A stretch of DNA of 64,000 nt from Cytospora piceicola (GCA_023375675.1 JALQBC010000008.1:1-64000), one strand, 5' to 3'; shown: positions 1 to 11,362, counted from the first letter of the stretch. A program made the numbers and translations. The notes: generated by a model from the letters alone, not told the origin.

Positions 1-110
1 ACCCTAACCCTAACCCTAACCCTAACCCTAACCCTAACCCTAACCCTAACCCTAACCCTAACCCTAACCCTAACCCTAACCCTAACCCTAACCCTAACCC
101 TAACCCTAAC
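1..110. repeat. Telomere repeat array (CCCTAA)n
   Basis: About 18 uninterrupted copies of CCCTAA (TTAGGG on the other strand), beginning at base 1 and ending abruptly at TAACTGACCC. This is the canonical telomere repeat of filamentous fungi, in the orientation expected at the left end of a chromosome. The window therefore starts at a physical chromosome end and everything that follows is subtelomeric. Confidence 0.98.
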
Positions 111-756
111 TGACCCAATTAATTCTATATATACTAGTAAGTAATAGGTAAGCTAGCTAGCTTATACAGAATAAGCTTAATAAGGCACTATATATTATAT
201 ATAGTAGTAGTATAATTAGCTACTTTAATAATATAAATAGTTATTTTTATATTAAAACGTTTATATATATAAATAATTTTAACTTTTTTATTATAAAAGA
301 ATTTCTTTTAAGTTATAATAAAACATTACTTATTTTAATAAAAAATAAACTTTATATTTAAATTAAGTACTTTTTTTTATTTAATTTAAATATCTTTTTA
401 TTTAATTAAAAAATAATAGTAAACTTATATATTAAAAAGGCTATTTATAAAAAAAAATTAAAATTTTAATAAATAAATATATTATTTAAGTTACTTTAAA
501 TATAATAAAGTAATGCTTTTTAAACGTTACTTTATTATATTCTCGATAGCTATAAGCTATTAAATAATAAACTAACTAATTAATTAAAGTAATTTTAATA
601 TATTTATTTACTTATTTAATTTATTATTTATATATTTTTAACTTAACTACTTACTAGTTAACTTATATAATAGTTAATTTATATACTTACTTATTTATTT
701 ACTTATATACTTATTTACTTACTAACTAATTAAGTTATTAGCTAACTTAGTAGCTA

Positions 757-817
<61 letters not shown>

Positions 818-1205
818 TTTACTTACTTACTTAATAATTTTATAACTAAGTTATTAACTACTTTACTAGCTAACTTATTAGTTAATTTACTTAGTAGTTA
901 AGTTACTAACTAACTTACTAGCTAACTTAGCTACTTACTTACTTACTTACTTACCTACCTACTTAGTTACTTACTTACCTACTTACTTACTTACTTATTT
1001 ACTTATTAACTTACTTAATAACTTACTTAATACTTAACTAGCTAACTTACTAACTACTTTACTAGTTAACTTACTAGTTAACCTACTTACCTACTTACTT
1101 ACTTACTTATTTATTTATTTATTTATCTACTTACTAGCTAATTTAATAGCTAACTTACTAAGTAACTTACTAACTAACCTACTTACTTACTTACCTACTA
1201 ACTTA

Positions 1206-1266
<61 letters not shown>

Positions 1267-1838
1267 CTACTTACTTACCTACTTACTTACTTACTTATCT
1301 ACTTACTTACTTATTTACTTAATTACTTATTAGCTAACGTATTTACTAATAAACTTACTTATTAGCTTATTAGCTTACTTTACTTACTTACTTATTTACT
1401 AGCTTATTTATTAATTAAGTAACTTATTTATTTACTTATTTACTTACTTACTTACTTTTAATTTACTTACTTATTTACTTACTTATTAACTAACTTACTT
1501 AGTTACTTAATTACTTACTTAATACTTAAATAATTAAATTACTAGCTATAATATAATAACGTAAGCTTAAAGGTTACTTAACTTAACGCGCTTATATATA
1601 AACTAAGTAACTTTTTAAGCTTTATTATATTTTAATATTTAAACCTTCGATTAAAAGGGCTTAACTATACTTAAGCCTTTCTTTTCTTTTTAAGTAAAAT
1701 ACTTATATTATATTAAAATTATAGCTTTACTTTTATTATTTTAATATATTATAATACTAGCTACTTTAATAACTACTTTACTAGTTAACTTACTAGCTAA
1801 CTTACTAGTTAACTTACTAGCTAACTTACTTACTTACC

Positions 1839-1869
<31 letters not shown>

Positions 1870-2059
1870 CTACTTACTTACTTACTTACTTATTTACTTA
1901 TTTAATAACAAATTTACTTACTAGTTAATTTACTAGTAAACTTACTTACTTACTTACCTACTTACTTACCTACTTACTTACTTACTTACTTAGTTACTAG
2001 CTAACTTACTAACTAACTTACTAACTTACTTACTAACTAACTTACTAACTAACTTACTA

Positions 2060-2096
<37 letters not shown>

Positions 2097-2100
2097 ATTC
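111..2100. repeat. AT-rich subtelomeric DNA with TTAC/ACTT microsatellites
   Basis: Almost pure A/T sequence with no gene-like reading frame. Long runs of the tetranucleotide TTAC (for example 760-830, 1200-1320, 1830-1900, 1950-2010 and 2060-2095) alternate with variants such as TAGCTAACTTAC. The very low GC and many TpA steps are what repeat-induced point mutation (RIP) plus replication slippage would leave. Whether RIP acted here is inference; no intact transposon or helicase frame can be read. Confidence 0.85.
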
Positions 2101-2122
2101 GAATCTAAAGGCTTATATAAGC

Positions 2123-2790
2123 CTTCGGTAAAAAAGAAAGGAGGGAAAGGCTAAGGTTCGGGTTAAGAACCTTAAGAACTTATAGAATTAAAACTATTAG
2201 CTTTAATAGTAAGCCTACCTTAAGGGCTACGATTTAATTAAATATACCGTTTAATAGCCTTTTTTCTATAAACTTAGATTTAGGTTAGTTTTATTTAATC
2301 GGACTAAAAGTCGAGCGTACATCTTAGTTCGAACTTAAGGTCTTCGGTAAAGAAAAAGAGAAGGAAAGGCTAGGGTTCGGGTTAAGAACCTTAAGAACTT
2401 ACAGAATTAAAACTATTAGCTTTAATAGTAAGCCTACCTTAAGGGCTACGATTTAATTAAATATACCGTTTAATAGCCCTTTTTCTACAGACTTAGATTT
2501 AGGTTAGTTTTATTTAATCGGACTAAAAGTCGAGCGTGCATCTTAGTTCGAACTTAAGGTCTTCGGTAAAGAAAAAGAGAGGGAAAGGCTAGGGTTCGGG
2601 TTAAGAACTTAAGAAACCTAAGAAACCTAAGGAATTAAAACTATTAGCTTTAATAGTAAGCCTACCTTAAGGGCTACGATTTAATTAAATATACTATTTA
2701 ATAGCCTTTTTTCTACAGACTTAGATTTAAGTAACTGCTTTTTAATCGGATTAAAACTTAGGCGTATATCTTAGTTCGAAGCCTTATTAT
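2123..2790. repeat. Three tandem copies of a 219-bp subtelomeric repeat
   Basis: The landmark CTTCGGTAAA occurs at 2123, 2342 and 2561, exactly 219 bp apart. Each unit then carries GGTTCGGGTTAAGAAC, ATTAAAACTATTAGC and TAATCGGA-type blocks in the same order. Copies 1 and 2 are nearly identical apart from transitions. Copy 3 has small changes in the AAGAACTTAAG part and diverges after about 2720. GC is much higher than in the TTAC tract next to it. No coding frame is visible. Confidence 0.88.
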
Positions 2791-3228
2791 AAGTCTGACC
2801 TTATCTAGGCCTTAAAGTAACTATAAGTCTTCCGGCAGGCATTAAAAGGCCTTATAATCTCTAGTTCTCTTAGCCGTTCGACAGCTAAAATCACTGCTTT
2901 TTATAACTAATCAGATCTTCTAAACAGGTGCTATAGCGAATCAGCATAATTGTAATTCAGAGCTAATCAGAATCAAAAACAGGTGGCACACATCTTAAGG
3001 GCAACAATTTTCTATTATGCTCGCCCGCCTTGTAAAACAAACATCAACCTTCCTAACGGAAGGCATCTTTTTAAGGTAAAGAGTAAGATCGGTGTAAGAG
3101 AAGAGGCTGCTAGGAAGCGACCTATTAGGTGTAGGTTAATTATTGTCTAAATATTTACACACAACCTTAAGTTCCTGTGAGGAGAGTGGTCGATTTTTCC
3201 GGTACGGTGGTATTTTTGCCTAGCTTAG
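2791..3228. other. Gene-free spacer between subtelomeric repeats and first gene
   Basis: Single-copy sequence of intermediate GC in which composition shifts from AT-rich telomeric DNA to ordinary genic DNA. It holds the 3' flank of the transporter gene on the minus strand. I see no ORF, RNA gene or repeat here. Confidence 0.6.
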
Positions 3229-5328
3229 TTAGAGTCTCTCACGGCTTGTTTTCTCCTCGGCTGGCTTTTGAAACATCTCAACCTCCACGATCCTAGCCTG
3301 GAGTTCCTGCAATTGCGGAGCAGTCCGCTTGTCCTGCCACCACACAACACCGATCCACAGGACAAGCATAACAGAGACAACGGTCATGGCAATAGTACCC
3401 TTCCGGAATCCCTTTATCGTTGTGATTAGCGTTTGGATTTTATAATTCATAGAGGTAAGCCAGTACTTACAGTTGCCGCATCAGTTGTCGGGTAAAGAAC
3501 GATCCCCCAGAAAGCAAAGAGCACAGAAGAAGCGCCTAGATAGTTGTTAGAATAAGTATAGGAGAGACAACCTGAACGGATACTTACCATTCATAGAATA
3601 TAGGATAGTAGCACGCGCAGCATCATCTCCAGTCCGTGATAATATGTTGCTCGCCCAAATGAAGGTAACCGGCTGAATCAAGTAGGCAGTTCCAGCCAGA
3701 TCTACACCGCTTAGTTTTTTCTCTTTTCTTTTTCTCACTTTGTATCACGCCATCTGCATCCGTTTTGGTGTGTTGAAAACATACAATATGCGCCCATTTT
3801 GGCTCCTGTCCCCACCACGTTCCAGCAGAGAAGGACAACGCAGGCGATGATCTGAACGCCGCAGGCAAATAGTCCGAACGGAGCATGGCGTCCTGTAGCA
3901 TCAATTCCCACAGACGTAAGGAGTGTGACCACGATGCCTAAAACTATTCTTAGTTTTCTTCGCTTCAGGGTCATCTATGGAAGATGATACCAACCGATTG
4001 CGGTAAGTCCAAGAGGGTAGGTGTTGTTCTGCGGAACGGTGAAGAGCCCTGATGCTCGCATCCAGAGGAGCATGCACGATTGTGTAGAAAAGGCTTCGAG
4101 AGCCCCTCCAATTACCCAGAACATCGTGAAGATCCAACTAAGAGGTATATGAGCATCAATTCATGCGATATAAGGAAGGGAACAGCGGACTTACAAATTC
4201 GGCGTTAGAAGGACCCGCTTGATCAGCGAAATCCCGATATTGTGGCCCTCTGGGTTCTTAAGGGGCAAACGACTTAAGGCGAGTTGGCGCTCGTGCGGCT
4301 TGAGGTAGAAAGCTTTAGTTGACTCTGGGAGATCGGGGAAGAAGATGAAGCCAAAGATAGCCACTGGGACCGTGATTAAGCCATCGATGATGAATGACTA
4401 TTTAGATATCAAGGTCAGCCGGTTGTGATAGAACAATCTTCATATGGCCATCCACTCACCCATCTCCATCCGGCCAACCCAGAGACCCCGTTCATAGTCT
4501 TCCAAATAGCAGTCATCATGACACCTAAAACAATGTTTTAGAAAGAAATCCTCACATGGTTAGTAGAAACTTACCAGAAAACATAGTTCCAACCATTCCT
4601 GATGCCTGGAAGAGGCCGATTCGCTTTCCGACCTCGGACCCCTTGTACCAACTCCCAATGATGTACTGCGTACCGCTGTAGGTCGATGCTTCAATCATCC
4701 CTTGGAAGAATCGTACGGCGGCCAGAGAGCTGAAAGAATCACAGGCAGCACAGACCATAGTCAGGCCAGACCAAATGAGCGTCATCAAAGGAAACCAGAT
4801 GCGAGGAGGAATCTTCTGGATAGCTAGGCCATGCGGGACTTGCCCAATAATATCTACTTTCTGTGAGTCTTATGATAAACTTGAATCCAAGATAGGAACA
4901 GATATTACAGCCGACTGAAAGACATGTTACCAACAGGTTGTACTGGTTGCCTTCGAGGTTGATATCTTCTTTCATTCCAGACACATAGGCGTTGGCTAGG
5001 ACAGCACGGTCTGCCATAAAGACAGATCAGTTGACTTGTACTGGAGCAGTGTGAGGACGAATCCGACGAAGCGTACCGAGGTAGTTGAAAAAGAAAGCGG
5101 TACAGCAGTATGTCTAGACAGACCGTCAGCAATCGTGTAGAGGGAGGGGGCAGTGTGCGGTTGAGAGTCTTACTAGAATAGTAGTATCGATCTTTTGTAA
5201 AAGCTGAGAAGATGAAGTGTTAATTATCCGATTTCCTGTGAATAGGGCTGGAAACTCACTTTCCGCTCTTCTGGGGTCTCGGGCAGTTCACCCCAAACCG
5301 CAACGCGAAGATCGTGGAGTTTGCCCAT
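3229..5328 (-). CDS. MFS transporter, ACS family (Dal5/allantoate permease type)
   Basis: Predicted polytopic membrane permease of 480 residues. Twelve exons on the minus strand: 5328-5260, 5203-5174, 5113-5077, 5010-4909, 4853-4575, 4524-4460, 4397-4195, 4137-3995, 3937-3785, 3701-3588, 3535-3471 and 3411-3229, totalling 1443 nt. All introns are GT..AG and 50-83 bp. The start at 5328 (MGKLHDLRVAVWGELPETPE) leads into the family signature EERKLLQKID, then FFNYLDRAVLANAYVSGM and a following GNQYNLL. Later segments FQASGMVGTMFSG, AGWRW, FPDLPEST and NNTYPLGLTAIG are typical of fungal Dal5/Liz1-type anion:cation symporters. It is divergent from the murQ homologue across 555 bp. ACS carriers move organic anions, so the carboxylated sugar anhydro-MurNAc is a plausible substrate; that is inferred from context only. 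Confidence 0.9.
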
Positions 5329-5883
5329 GGCGTTTCTTGCTTCAAGGTAATCAAGGCAGCTGGGAGTTGATCTAGGCTGGTTGACCACTTCGCTGAGGTC
5401 AATGTTTTAAGGAGACGATCAGCCAAGGTCGGGTGGCAGTCGCTGAACACAGGACACAGGGCGATATCATCCAAAATGGCAAGATAGTCGACACTATTAT
5501 TCTATCTTTAATTAACGTATCTTTGAGTCGCCGAGTTCTCTCATCTAGAATCAACCTTCGTATCTAGCATCTCGCCAATCAACTTGGGCAACAGATGGGC
5601 CGAGTCCCGGGGACCTGGACGTGACTCTTAACACGGTAAAGATATGCAGATGATAAGAAAACAGAGCCCAAGTAGTTCGGCAGAAGCATCTGCCGATAGT
5701 GGGGGATGGAATGGCTTTTGCCGAAGATGGAAGAATGGCTGCCGCCCCATCCGCCGATGCTCAGGTGCTGTAGATAGTCGATGCCTAGATAATACAGCGA
5801 ACACATCGAAGTCGAAAGTCAGCGGATGGAGATCGTTTCTTTCGCATATGTTCATGATTACCATTCTGACACGATTCAACGCT
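5329..5883. promoter_or_regulatory. Divergent promoter region of transporter and murQ homologue
   Basis: A 555-bp non-coding interval between two head-to-head start codons (5328 minus, 5884 plus). It contains the palindrome described separately and further CCG/CGG triplets around 5720-5765, the usual half-sites of fungal Zn2Cys6 regulators. Shared control of transporter and catabolic genes is inferred from this layout. The in-frame extension of the murQ frame upstream to 5644 lacks family similarity and is probably leader. Confidence 0.55.
5678..5695. promoter_or_regulatory. CGG-N12-CCG palindrome, candidate Zn2Cys6 operator
   Basis: CGGCAGAAGCATCTGCCG has perfect 7-bp arms (CGGCAGA/TCTGCCG) around a 4-bp centre. 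Inverted CGG triplets at fixed spacing are the standard binding form of fungal binuclear zinc-cluster activators. It lies about 190 bp upstream of the murQ start and 350 bp upstream of the transporter start. Function is not shown by sequence alone. Confidence 0.4.
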
Positions 5884-7149
5884 ATGACCGTCCATCTAGC
5901 CACCCTGCAAACGGAGCAGAAGAATTCCAGAACGACGAATATCGACACCTTCTCTTCCCTGGAACTATGTCGTAAGATGGCACCCTATCACACCACAGAG
6001 ATAACGTGCCATGTGCTAAGATATAACGCAGAGGTTATCAATGAGGAGGATCATACCGTAGCCACAGCTGTCAAGACATGTCTGCCTCAAATCGCCGCCG
6101 CCATCGACGTTATTGTGCCTCGTCTTTTGAAGGGCGGCAGGGTGGTCTATACCGGGGCAGGAACGAGTGGAAGGTAACGACTTTCCATGGATTCTACATA
6201 GCGGTCCTTGAGGGTTAATGCTTACTGTTTTCTCTCAGACTCGGTATTCTCGATGCATCTGAAATGTAAGTCCGATCACACTGCGGCCAAAATCTGGGTA
6301 TCACAGAGTTGCTTTGCCTTTGGCTCACCACAGCCACAGTCCCCCGACATTTTCATCGCCGCCAGGACAGTTCATTGGCTTGATCGCAGGTGGCGATGGT
6401 GCAATTCGAAATGCCGTAGAGGGCGCGGAAGACTCGGATCAACTGGGCGCAGCTGATCTCTCATCATTATCGCCCCCTCTCTGCAAAAACGATGTCCTCA
6501 TAGGCATCGCTTCTTCGGGACGAACCCCTTATGTCTTGGGCGGCCTGAAGCATGCTCACCATGTAGGAGCTGCCACCGTCGGCCTGGCATGTGTGAAGCC
6601 CAGCACGTTCGAAGGGCTCTGTGATATCCTGATCGAGTGTGTGACCGGGCCAGAGGTGGTTACAGGCAGTACCCGACTCAAGGCAGGAACGGCAACTAAG
6701 ATGGTACGTACGCCCGCTGTGTATTATTAACTATATCGTGTAGAGGTGATGCTAAAAAGACAAATTGGCGTCCAGATTTTAAATATGATCTCGACAGGGT
6801 CGCAGATTCGCGTAGGCAAGACTTTCGGGAATATGGTCAGTCTATCCAAAATTTGCCTTGATAACACAGCTGCTGACACTGACTGAGAATGAAGATGGTA
6901 GATTTGAAAATATCAAACGAAAAGCTACGGGACAGGGCGCGTCGTGTAGTGCGGGCCGTGGTCCCCCCGACGTCGGCTCTTGACGTCGAACAGGAGGAAG
7001 TGTTAGATGAGGTACTGGCCCGTTGCGATGGGAATGTAAAGCTCGGCATCCTTGTAGCCACCTTGGGATGCTCTCCGGAGGAGGGCAGGACGAAACTACA
7101 AGCCTTAACAGGATCGCTGAGGCGGGCGTTAGCCCAAGAGGCGATATAA
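5884..7149 (+). CDS. murQ: N-acetylmuramic acid 6-phosphate etherase (MurQ family)
   Basis: Predicted cytosolic SIS-fold lyase of 311 residues. In bacteria MurQ cleaves MurNAc-6-phosphate to GlcNAc-6-phosphate and D-lactate. Six exons: 5884-5971, 6032-6173, 6239-6265, 6340-6703, 6776-6835 and 6895-7149 (936 nt); the third is only 27 bp. Family motifs follow in order: NIDTFSSLEL (19-28), GRVVYTGAGTSGRLG (65-79), LDASEIPPTF (81-90), NAVEGAED (110-117), IGIASSGRTPYVLG (140-153), GTATKMILNMISTGSQIR, GKTFGNMMVD and NEKLRDR. Glu85 and Glu116 match E. coli catalytic Glu83 and Glu114, with identical 31-residue spacing. Start 5884 (MTVHLATLQTEQKN) aligns with the family N-terminus. It lies 469 bp upstream of the anmK homologue on the same strand. 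Five spliceosomal introns argue against bacterial contamination. Confidence 0.93.
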
Positions 7150-7618
7150 AGCCGCCAAAGCTTTAGCTTTGATTAAATTTTCATTTTTCTCGCAAGACAA
7201 ACATGAAGGCGGCACTGTATTAAGCAACGTCTTCTCGTAATGACCATTACCGTTCAGGAAACATGCCCCCCAGCTGCTATACAGTACACTTCTGGTCCCT
7301 GGATGCCTTGGGGGTGATACTTGCGCCCCGTGAATGCAGCGTGAAATGCCTGGTCGCGAGCCAAAGAATTACTTTGCAGATATCAAGGCAATCAATCATA
7401 TTTTGACTTCTTATCATGTAGGGCTTACGGGAAACCAGAATGGGACACATGGCACCTCCTGATCCACTAAAAAACTCATTAATACCCTGCTACGATCTCC
7501 CCCCGCCCAGACGAACAGAACTTTGACAAAACATCGCCACGGCCACTGCTTTAATAGCCCTGCAACGTTTATACAGACTCTGGTGGCAACCACCATATTG
7601 AATCGAGTCTATTGCAGA
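7150..7618. other. murQ-anmK intergenic spacer
   Basis: The 469-bp gap between two genes transcribed in the same direction holds the 3' end of murQ and presumably the anmK promoter. I see no ORF with coding character, no repeat and no obvious copy of the palindrome found upstream of murQ. Confidence 0.5.
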
Positions 7619-9245
7619 ATGGTGACTCTCGATGTCCTGGGATTAAATTGCGGCACAAGCGTTGACGGTAAGCTGTTTTCACTAATTAATATACCAACTC
7701 ATAGACCAAGCTGTGATCTATGCACATCAGCAGCCTTTCACTCCGGCGTTCCTTGCTCCCCTGTGTTGCGTGGCTACTGGGAAGAAGAAGCATCTTGCTA
7801 ATAATGAATCACATCGGTAGGCGTCGATGTCGCGCACTGCCGTATCTCTTCGGTGCCATCTTCGAATGATGTGAGAATCGAATTGCTCTCGTACACCGAA
7901 GTTGCCGTGGACCCAGCCATTCGCTCCCAAGTCCTTCGCTTATGTAGGCCCAACCAAGAGGTCGCGGCTACTACTATGGCAGAAGTGTGCGACCTCAACT
8001 TCGCGCTGGGGAGAGAGTTCTCCCGCGCAATCGAGGAGTCCGGAGTCGACTTAGCACAGGTCGACCTCGTTTCCAGTCATGGACAGACACTGTGGCACCA
8101 GCCGTTGGGAGAACAACGATCGACGCTGCAGATGGCGGAACCTGCCGTGCTTGCGCAAAAGACAAGAAGGTATGTCTCACAGAAACCTACCGGATGTCCT
8201 TTTTCTTAACGATATATCAGGACCGTTGTTTCCGGCTTTCGGGTTGCCGAGCTGGCCGCGGGGCGCCAGGGTGCTCCGCTATCTGGGTTCTTTGAAGCTG
8301 GTCTTCTCTCCCAGCCAGGGTTGACAAGAATCAGCCAGAATATTGGCGGAATGGGTGCGTATATAAATAGGAAGATCAATTTATTTTACTTATTTCTTTT
8401 TAAATATGGAAATGGGTTCGGCACTCTCATATTCTTCTGCCTGCTTCAAGTTTCATTTGTAACCAAGGTCAGTTTGTTAACAACCCTCATACATAGGCAA
8501 TGCAACCGTGCTGCTGGACCGCGGCAAGACCGGGCCGAAGGTGTCTTCTACTACTTACTTTGCCTTCGACACCGGCCCGGGAAATGTTTATATCGATGCT
8601 GCGATGCGTATTCTGACCGACGGCCAACAACACTATGACCGTGACGGCGCTCTCGGCGCTCAAGGCGAATCACAAATCGATATGACCGTTGTCAACGAAT
8701 ACCTGGCAAACGAGCCTTATTTTCACCGAAAGCCACCGAAGACCACAGGACGAGAGCTCTTCTCCGATGATGTCGCTCGAACATTGGTGGAGAAAATGAG
8801 GTCCAAAAGCAGGTCTCCGGAGGCGATTATTGCCACAATTACTCGCATAACGGCGGAGTCGATAGCTAGGGCATATCAAGATTTCGTTGTGCCACTGCTT
8901 CGCGAGGACGGCAAAATTGATGAGATCTACATCTGTGGAGGCGGAGCATACAATCCCAACATTCTGCGGCACCTCCAAGCCCGGTTCCCTAGGAGCCGGG
9001 TCTTAAGACTCGAAGACGCGCCGATCAAACTCGATGCAAGTGCGAAGGAGGCAGTCCTGTTCGCGCTGCTCGGCTTCCTCTGTGTATGCGGCCGAATTGT
9101 TCCTATCGCAGCAGACGCGGAAACTACCGAATCTGCTATCTTGGGTGTTATTACCCCTGGAGACAACTACCGCGATATACTACAAACGGTAGTCCAAGAC
9201 CAAGAATTTACCAACGGACGTATCTTAGGGCGTGTTCTCTTGTAA
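7619..9245 (+). CDS. anmK: Anhydro-N-acetylmuramic acid kinase (AnmK family)
   Basis: Predicted cytosolic ASKHA-fold kinase of 426 residues. Bacterial AnmK hydrolyses the 1,6-anhydro bond of anhydro-MurNAc and phosphorylates it to MurNAc-6-phosphate, the substrate of MurQ. Four exons: 7619-7667, 7821-8169, 8221-8354 and 8497-9245 (1281 nt). Motifs: [14 protein letters not shown] (8-21), [11 protein letters not shown] (101-111), [15 protein letters not shown] (139-153), NIGGMGNATVL (173-183), [12 protein letters not shown] (201-212), [12 protein letters not shown], then [14 protein letters not shown] and a C-terminal [10 protein letters not shown]. Asp202 in DTGPGN corresponds to the catalytic Asp of bacterial AnmK. 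The first intron (153 bp) splits GTSVDG from VDVA. It is encoded downstream of murQ in the same direction, the pathway's preceding step. Confidence 0.93.
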
Positions 9246-11362
9246 AGCTAGGGCAGAGGAATTTTGTAGGCGAGGGAGGGGGGGGGCGTTTCGCACGCTT
9301 GTTGTGGACTGCGCCGCGATAACCTTTCTAACAGGTATTCTTAGGCGTCTCGACTAGCCTGGCCTGGCCTGGCTCTTGTGTCTTTATATTCTGTCTGTTA
9401 CCTATTCTATCCTTGAAACCTTTCTTGCTCAGCGCTTATTTTCCTTTGTCCGCCTTCAGATTGACTTTCGACTTGTTCCCTCCTTTTTGATTTTATTCTT
9501 AGATCACTGTCCTCCTATCTCTTCTGCCTACCCGTTCACAACGGGCTATATAAAGACCGGCGCGTCACGGTTTAACGAGCAGAACACGAAGCCTGAAGAT
9601 AGCGACGATATATAGCTGGCGGCGCTTCTGCGGGATAGAAACCTAATGCTGGCTAAAGTTACGATGCTCGGCCGAAAACGGGTGTTCTCTGACTGAAATG
9701 CCTATATTTATACAAATTCCGGACCGTGAAATCAAATGGGTAAGGTATGGAACCAGCCCTGATGGTTTGTATCAACAATTGTAATTGATGATGAGGAGAA
9801 AAGGTCTCCAGTACATGTATGTTTAGAGTGGGAAGAATTTTCTCAAAAGCACGGAATTCCACCAGTCGCTCTTTCCAGCTACCACAACCGCTAGGTCATC
9901 CACTGTAGTGTACAGCTCTTACGGCTAACGTGCCTCGGTCTCTGCTAGTTTATATGCAATAAGCATCCTTAATTCGATCGCGATAAGGTCATAAAAGATA
10001 GGGAGAAAAAAAAGGGATAGTAAGTGAGGGAAGGAACGGTCGGTTTGTTTACGGCGGTGTATTTAAGAACAACTTTGGTATGGTAAACGTACTGGAGATC
10101 TTTTCTCCACAACATCAATCTTACTACCTAAAACAGGCTGGCCCCGTTACTCACTTTACCTCTTGTCAATGGCTGGGCAAGCAGGAAACCTCGAGGGGGA
10201 AGGGGGGTGAGATTGCCGGACGTCAAGTGTGTATACGATCCACAACATTAGTGATATCCAGATGTCGAGGTCGAGAAGCTATAAGTCTGTTGCTCTTACG
10301 CTTTATAGCAGAGTCATTGCTCGCAGAGAGAAGCAAGATGATTTTCGTTCTGAAATATTATGTCTGTGAATCCACTCCACACTAGATATCACCGCTTCCG
10401 AAACGGGATAATGTAAACGATCGCGTTGGTCCGTGGTAGACCGTCCGTGGTGTTGTTGAGTGTTGACGTGATGGATATGAATCGTGACCGTAGGGTAAGA
10501 GGGAAGTGAACTGCCCCAATTCCTCCTTGAGCCCTTTGCTTGTCTATCCATGTAACTAAACTGCTAGTCTGATCACCAGCTATTCAGCTAGTTAACCTGA
10601 TCGATGACGGCTACATATAGTCTGTTCAACTGCCCGTGCAGAGGGGTAAGCGATTATTGATATGTACCTGCACCCATATCCACACCTACACGGACGATGA
10701 CCACAACCTCCAGCGCAGCAGGCACCGGTGGAACACAGACAACTGCCCTAACAGCATCAAACCCGAGTCCATGCTCAACGGCCCGCCTCGTACTTATCAC
10801 GCACGGGTGGGTTTCGCCCGGACACTCGTCACGGTCTATTGTAACAATGACACTGGCAAAGCTGTTTAGAGGGAGGGCACCGCGAGCAGAAAGTTGCACT
10901 CAGGACATGTTGCTATAATTCTAAAGCCCTCTTGTCACGGACTGGGTACAGGCCTAGCCGCGCTTTTAGGCCTTCGGCCACTAACACCATTCTCATCGGC
11001 TATAGCTTAGCCTTCCTTTAAGACTTAGCAACAACAACCAAACCTACAATAAACCCATGACTATTACGTTTCTCCTACATCTCTGCATATATTAGGGCCA
11101 GATAATCGAGTGTAATGAGTTCATATATCGACGCTTTGATCGAGATCTCATTCACCAACATAGCTCGATGGTCAGTAAACCACAAGGGCTCAGCGGACTA
11201 TAAAGTTCGGTCCCCTTTTCCATTCCATTTGATCACCACAATCGACACAATCAGTCATCTACCCCATATAAACCGAAATCCCTTACTTTACAAGTTATCA
11301 ATACAACTGCTGCTCCGTTCGGGCTCGTATCACAAGATACTCTACCGACTCCCACATACAAG
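9246..11362. other. Gene-poor interval (2.1 kb)
   Basis: Only short frames without family similarity or coding character on either strand. A G-run lies at about 9278-9287. A patch around 10625-10920 is open on both strands (for example 10697-10918 plus and 10899-10654 minus) but shows no recognisable protein. The final 200 bp form the promoter of the secreted-protein gene. Confidence 0.5.
11267..11272 (+). promoter_or_regulatory. TATA box of small secreted protein gene
   Basis: TATAAA 91 bp upstream of the ATG at 11363; a second TATAAA lies at 11199-11204. The distance suits a short 5' leader. Assignment is by position only. Confidence 0.4.

Noticed and set aside
111..2100. CRISPR-like array in the regularly repeated TTAC tract
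   Set aside because: There are no conserved repeats with unique spacers; it is a simple microsatellite in a eukaryotic telomere region.
3900..4137. Apparent frameshift in the first MFS transporter near 3940-3990
   Set aside because: A 57-bp intron (3938-3994, donor GTTGGT) restores TAIG-IVVTLLTS, so the gene is intact.
5644..5883. N-terminal extension of the MurQ frame to 5644
   Set aside because: The added residues have no similarity to MurQ and contain the promoter palindrome; the ATG at 5884 places the N-terminus where the family begins.
5884..9245. MurQ/AnmK genes as bacterial contamination or a misassembly
   Set aside because: Both genes have several short GT..AG introns that split conserved motifs and restore frame, and they lie in continuous sequence with the telomere and fungal genes.
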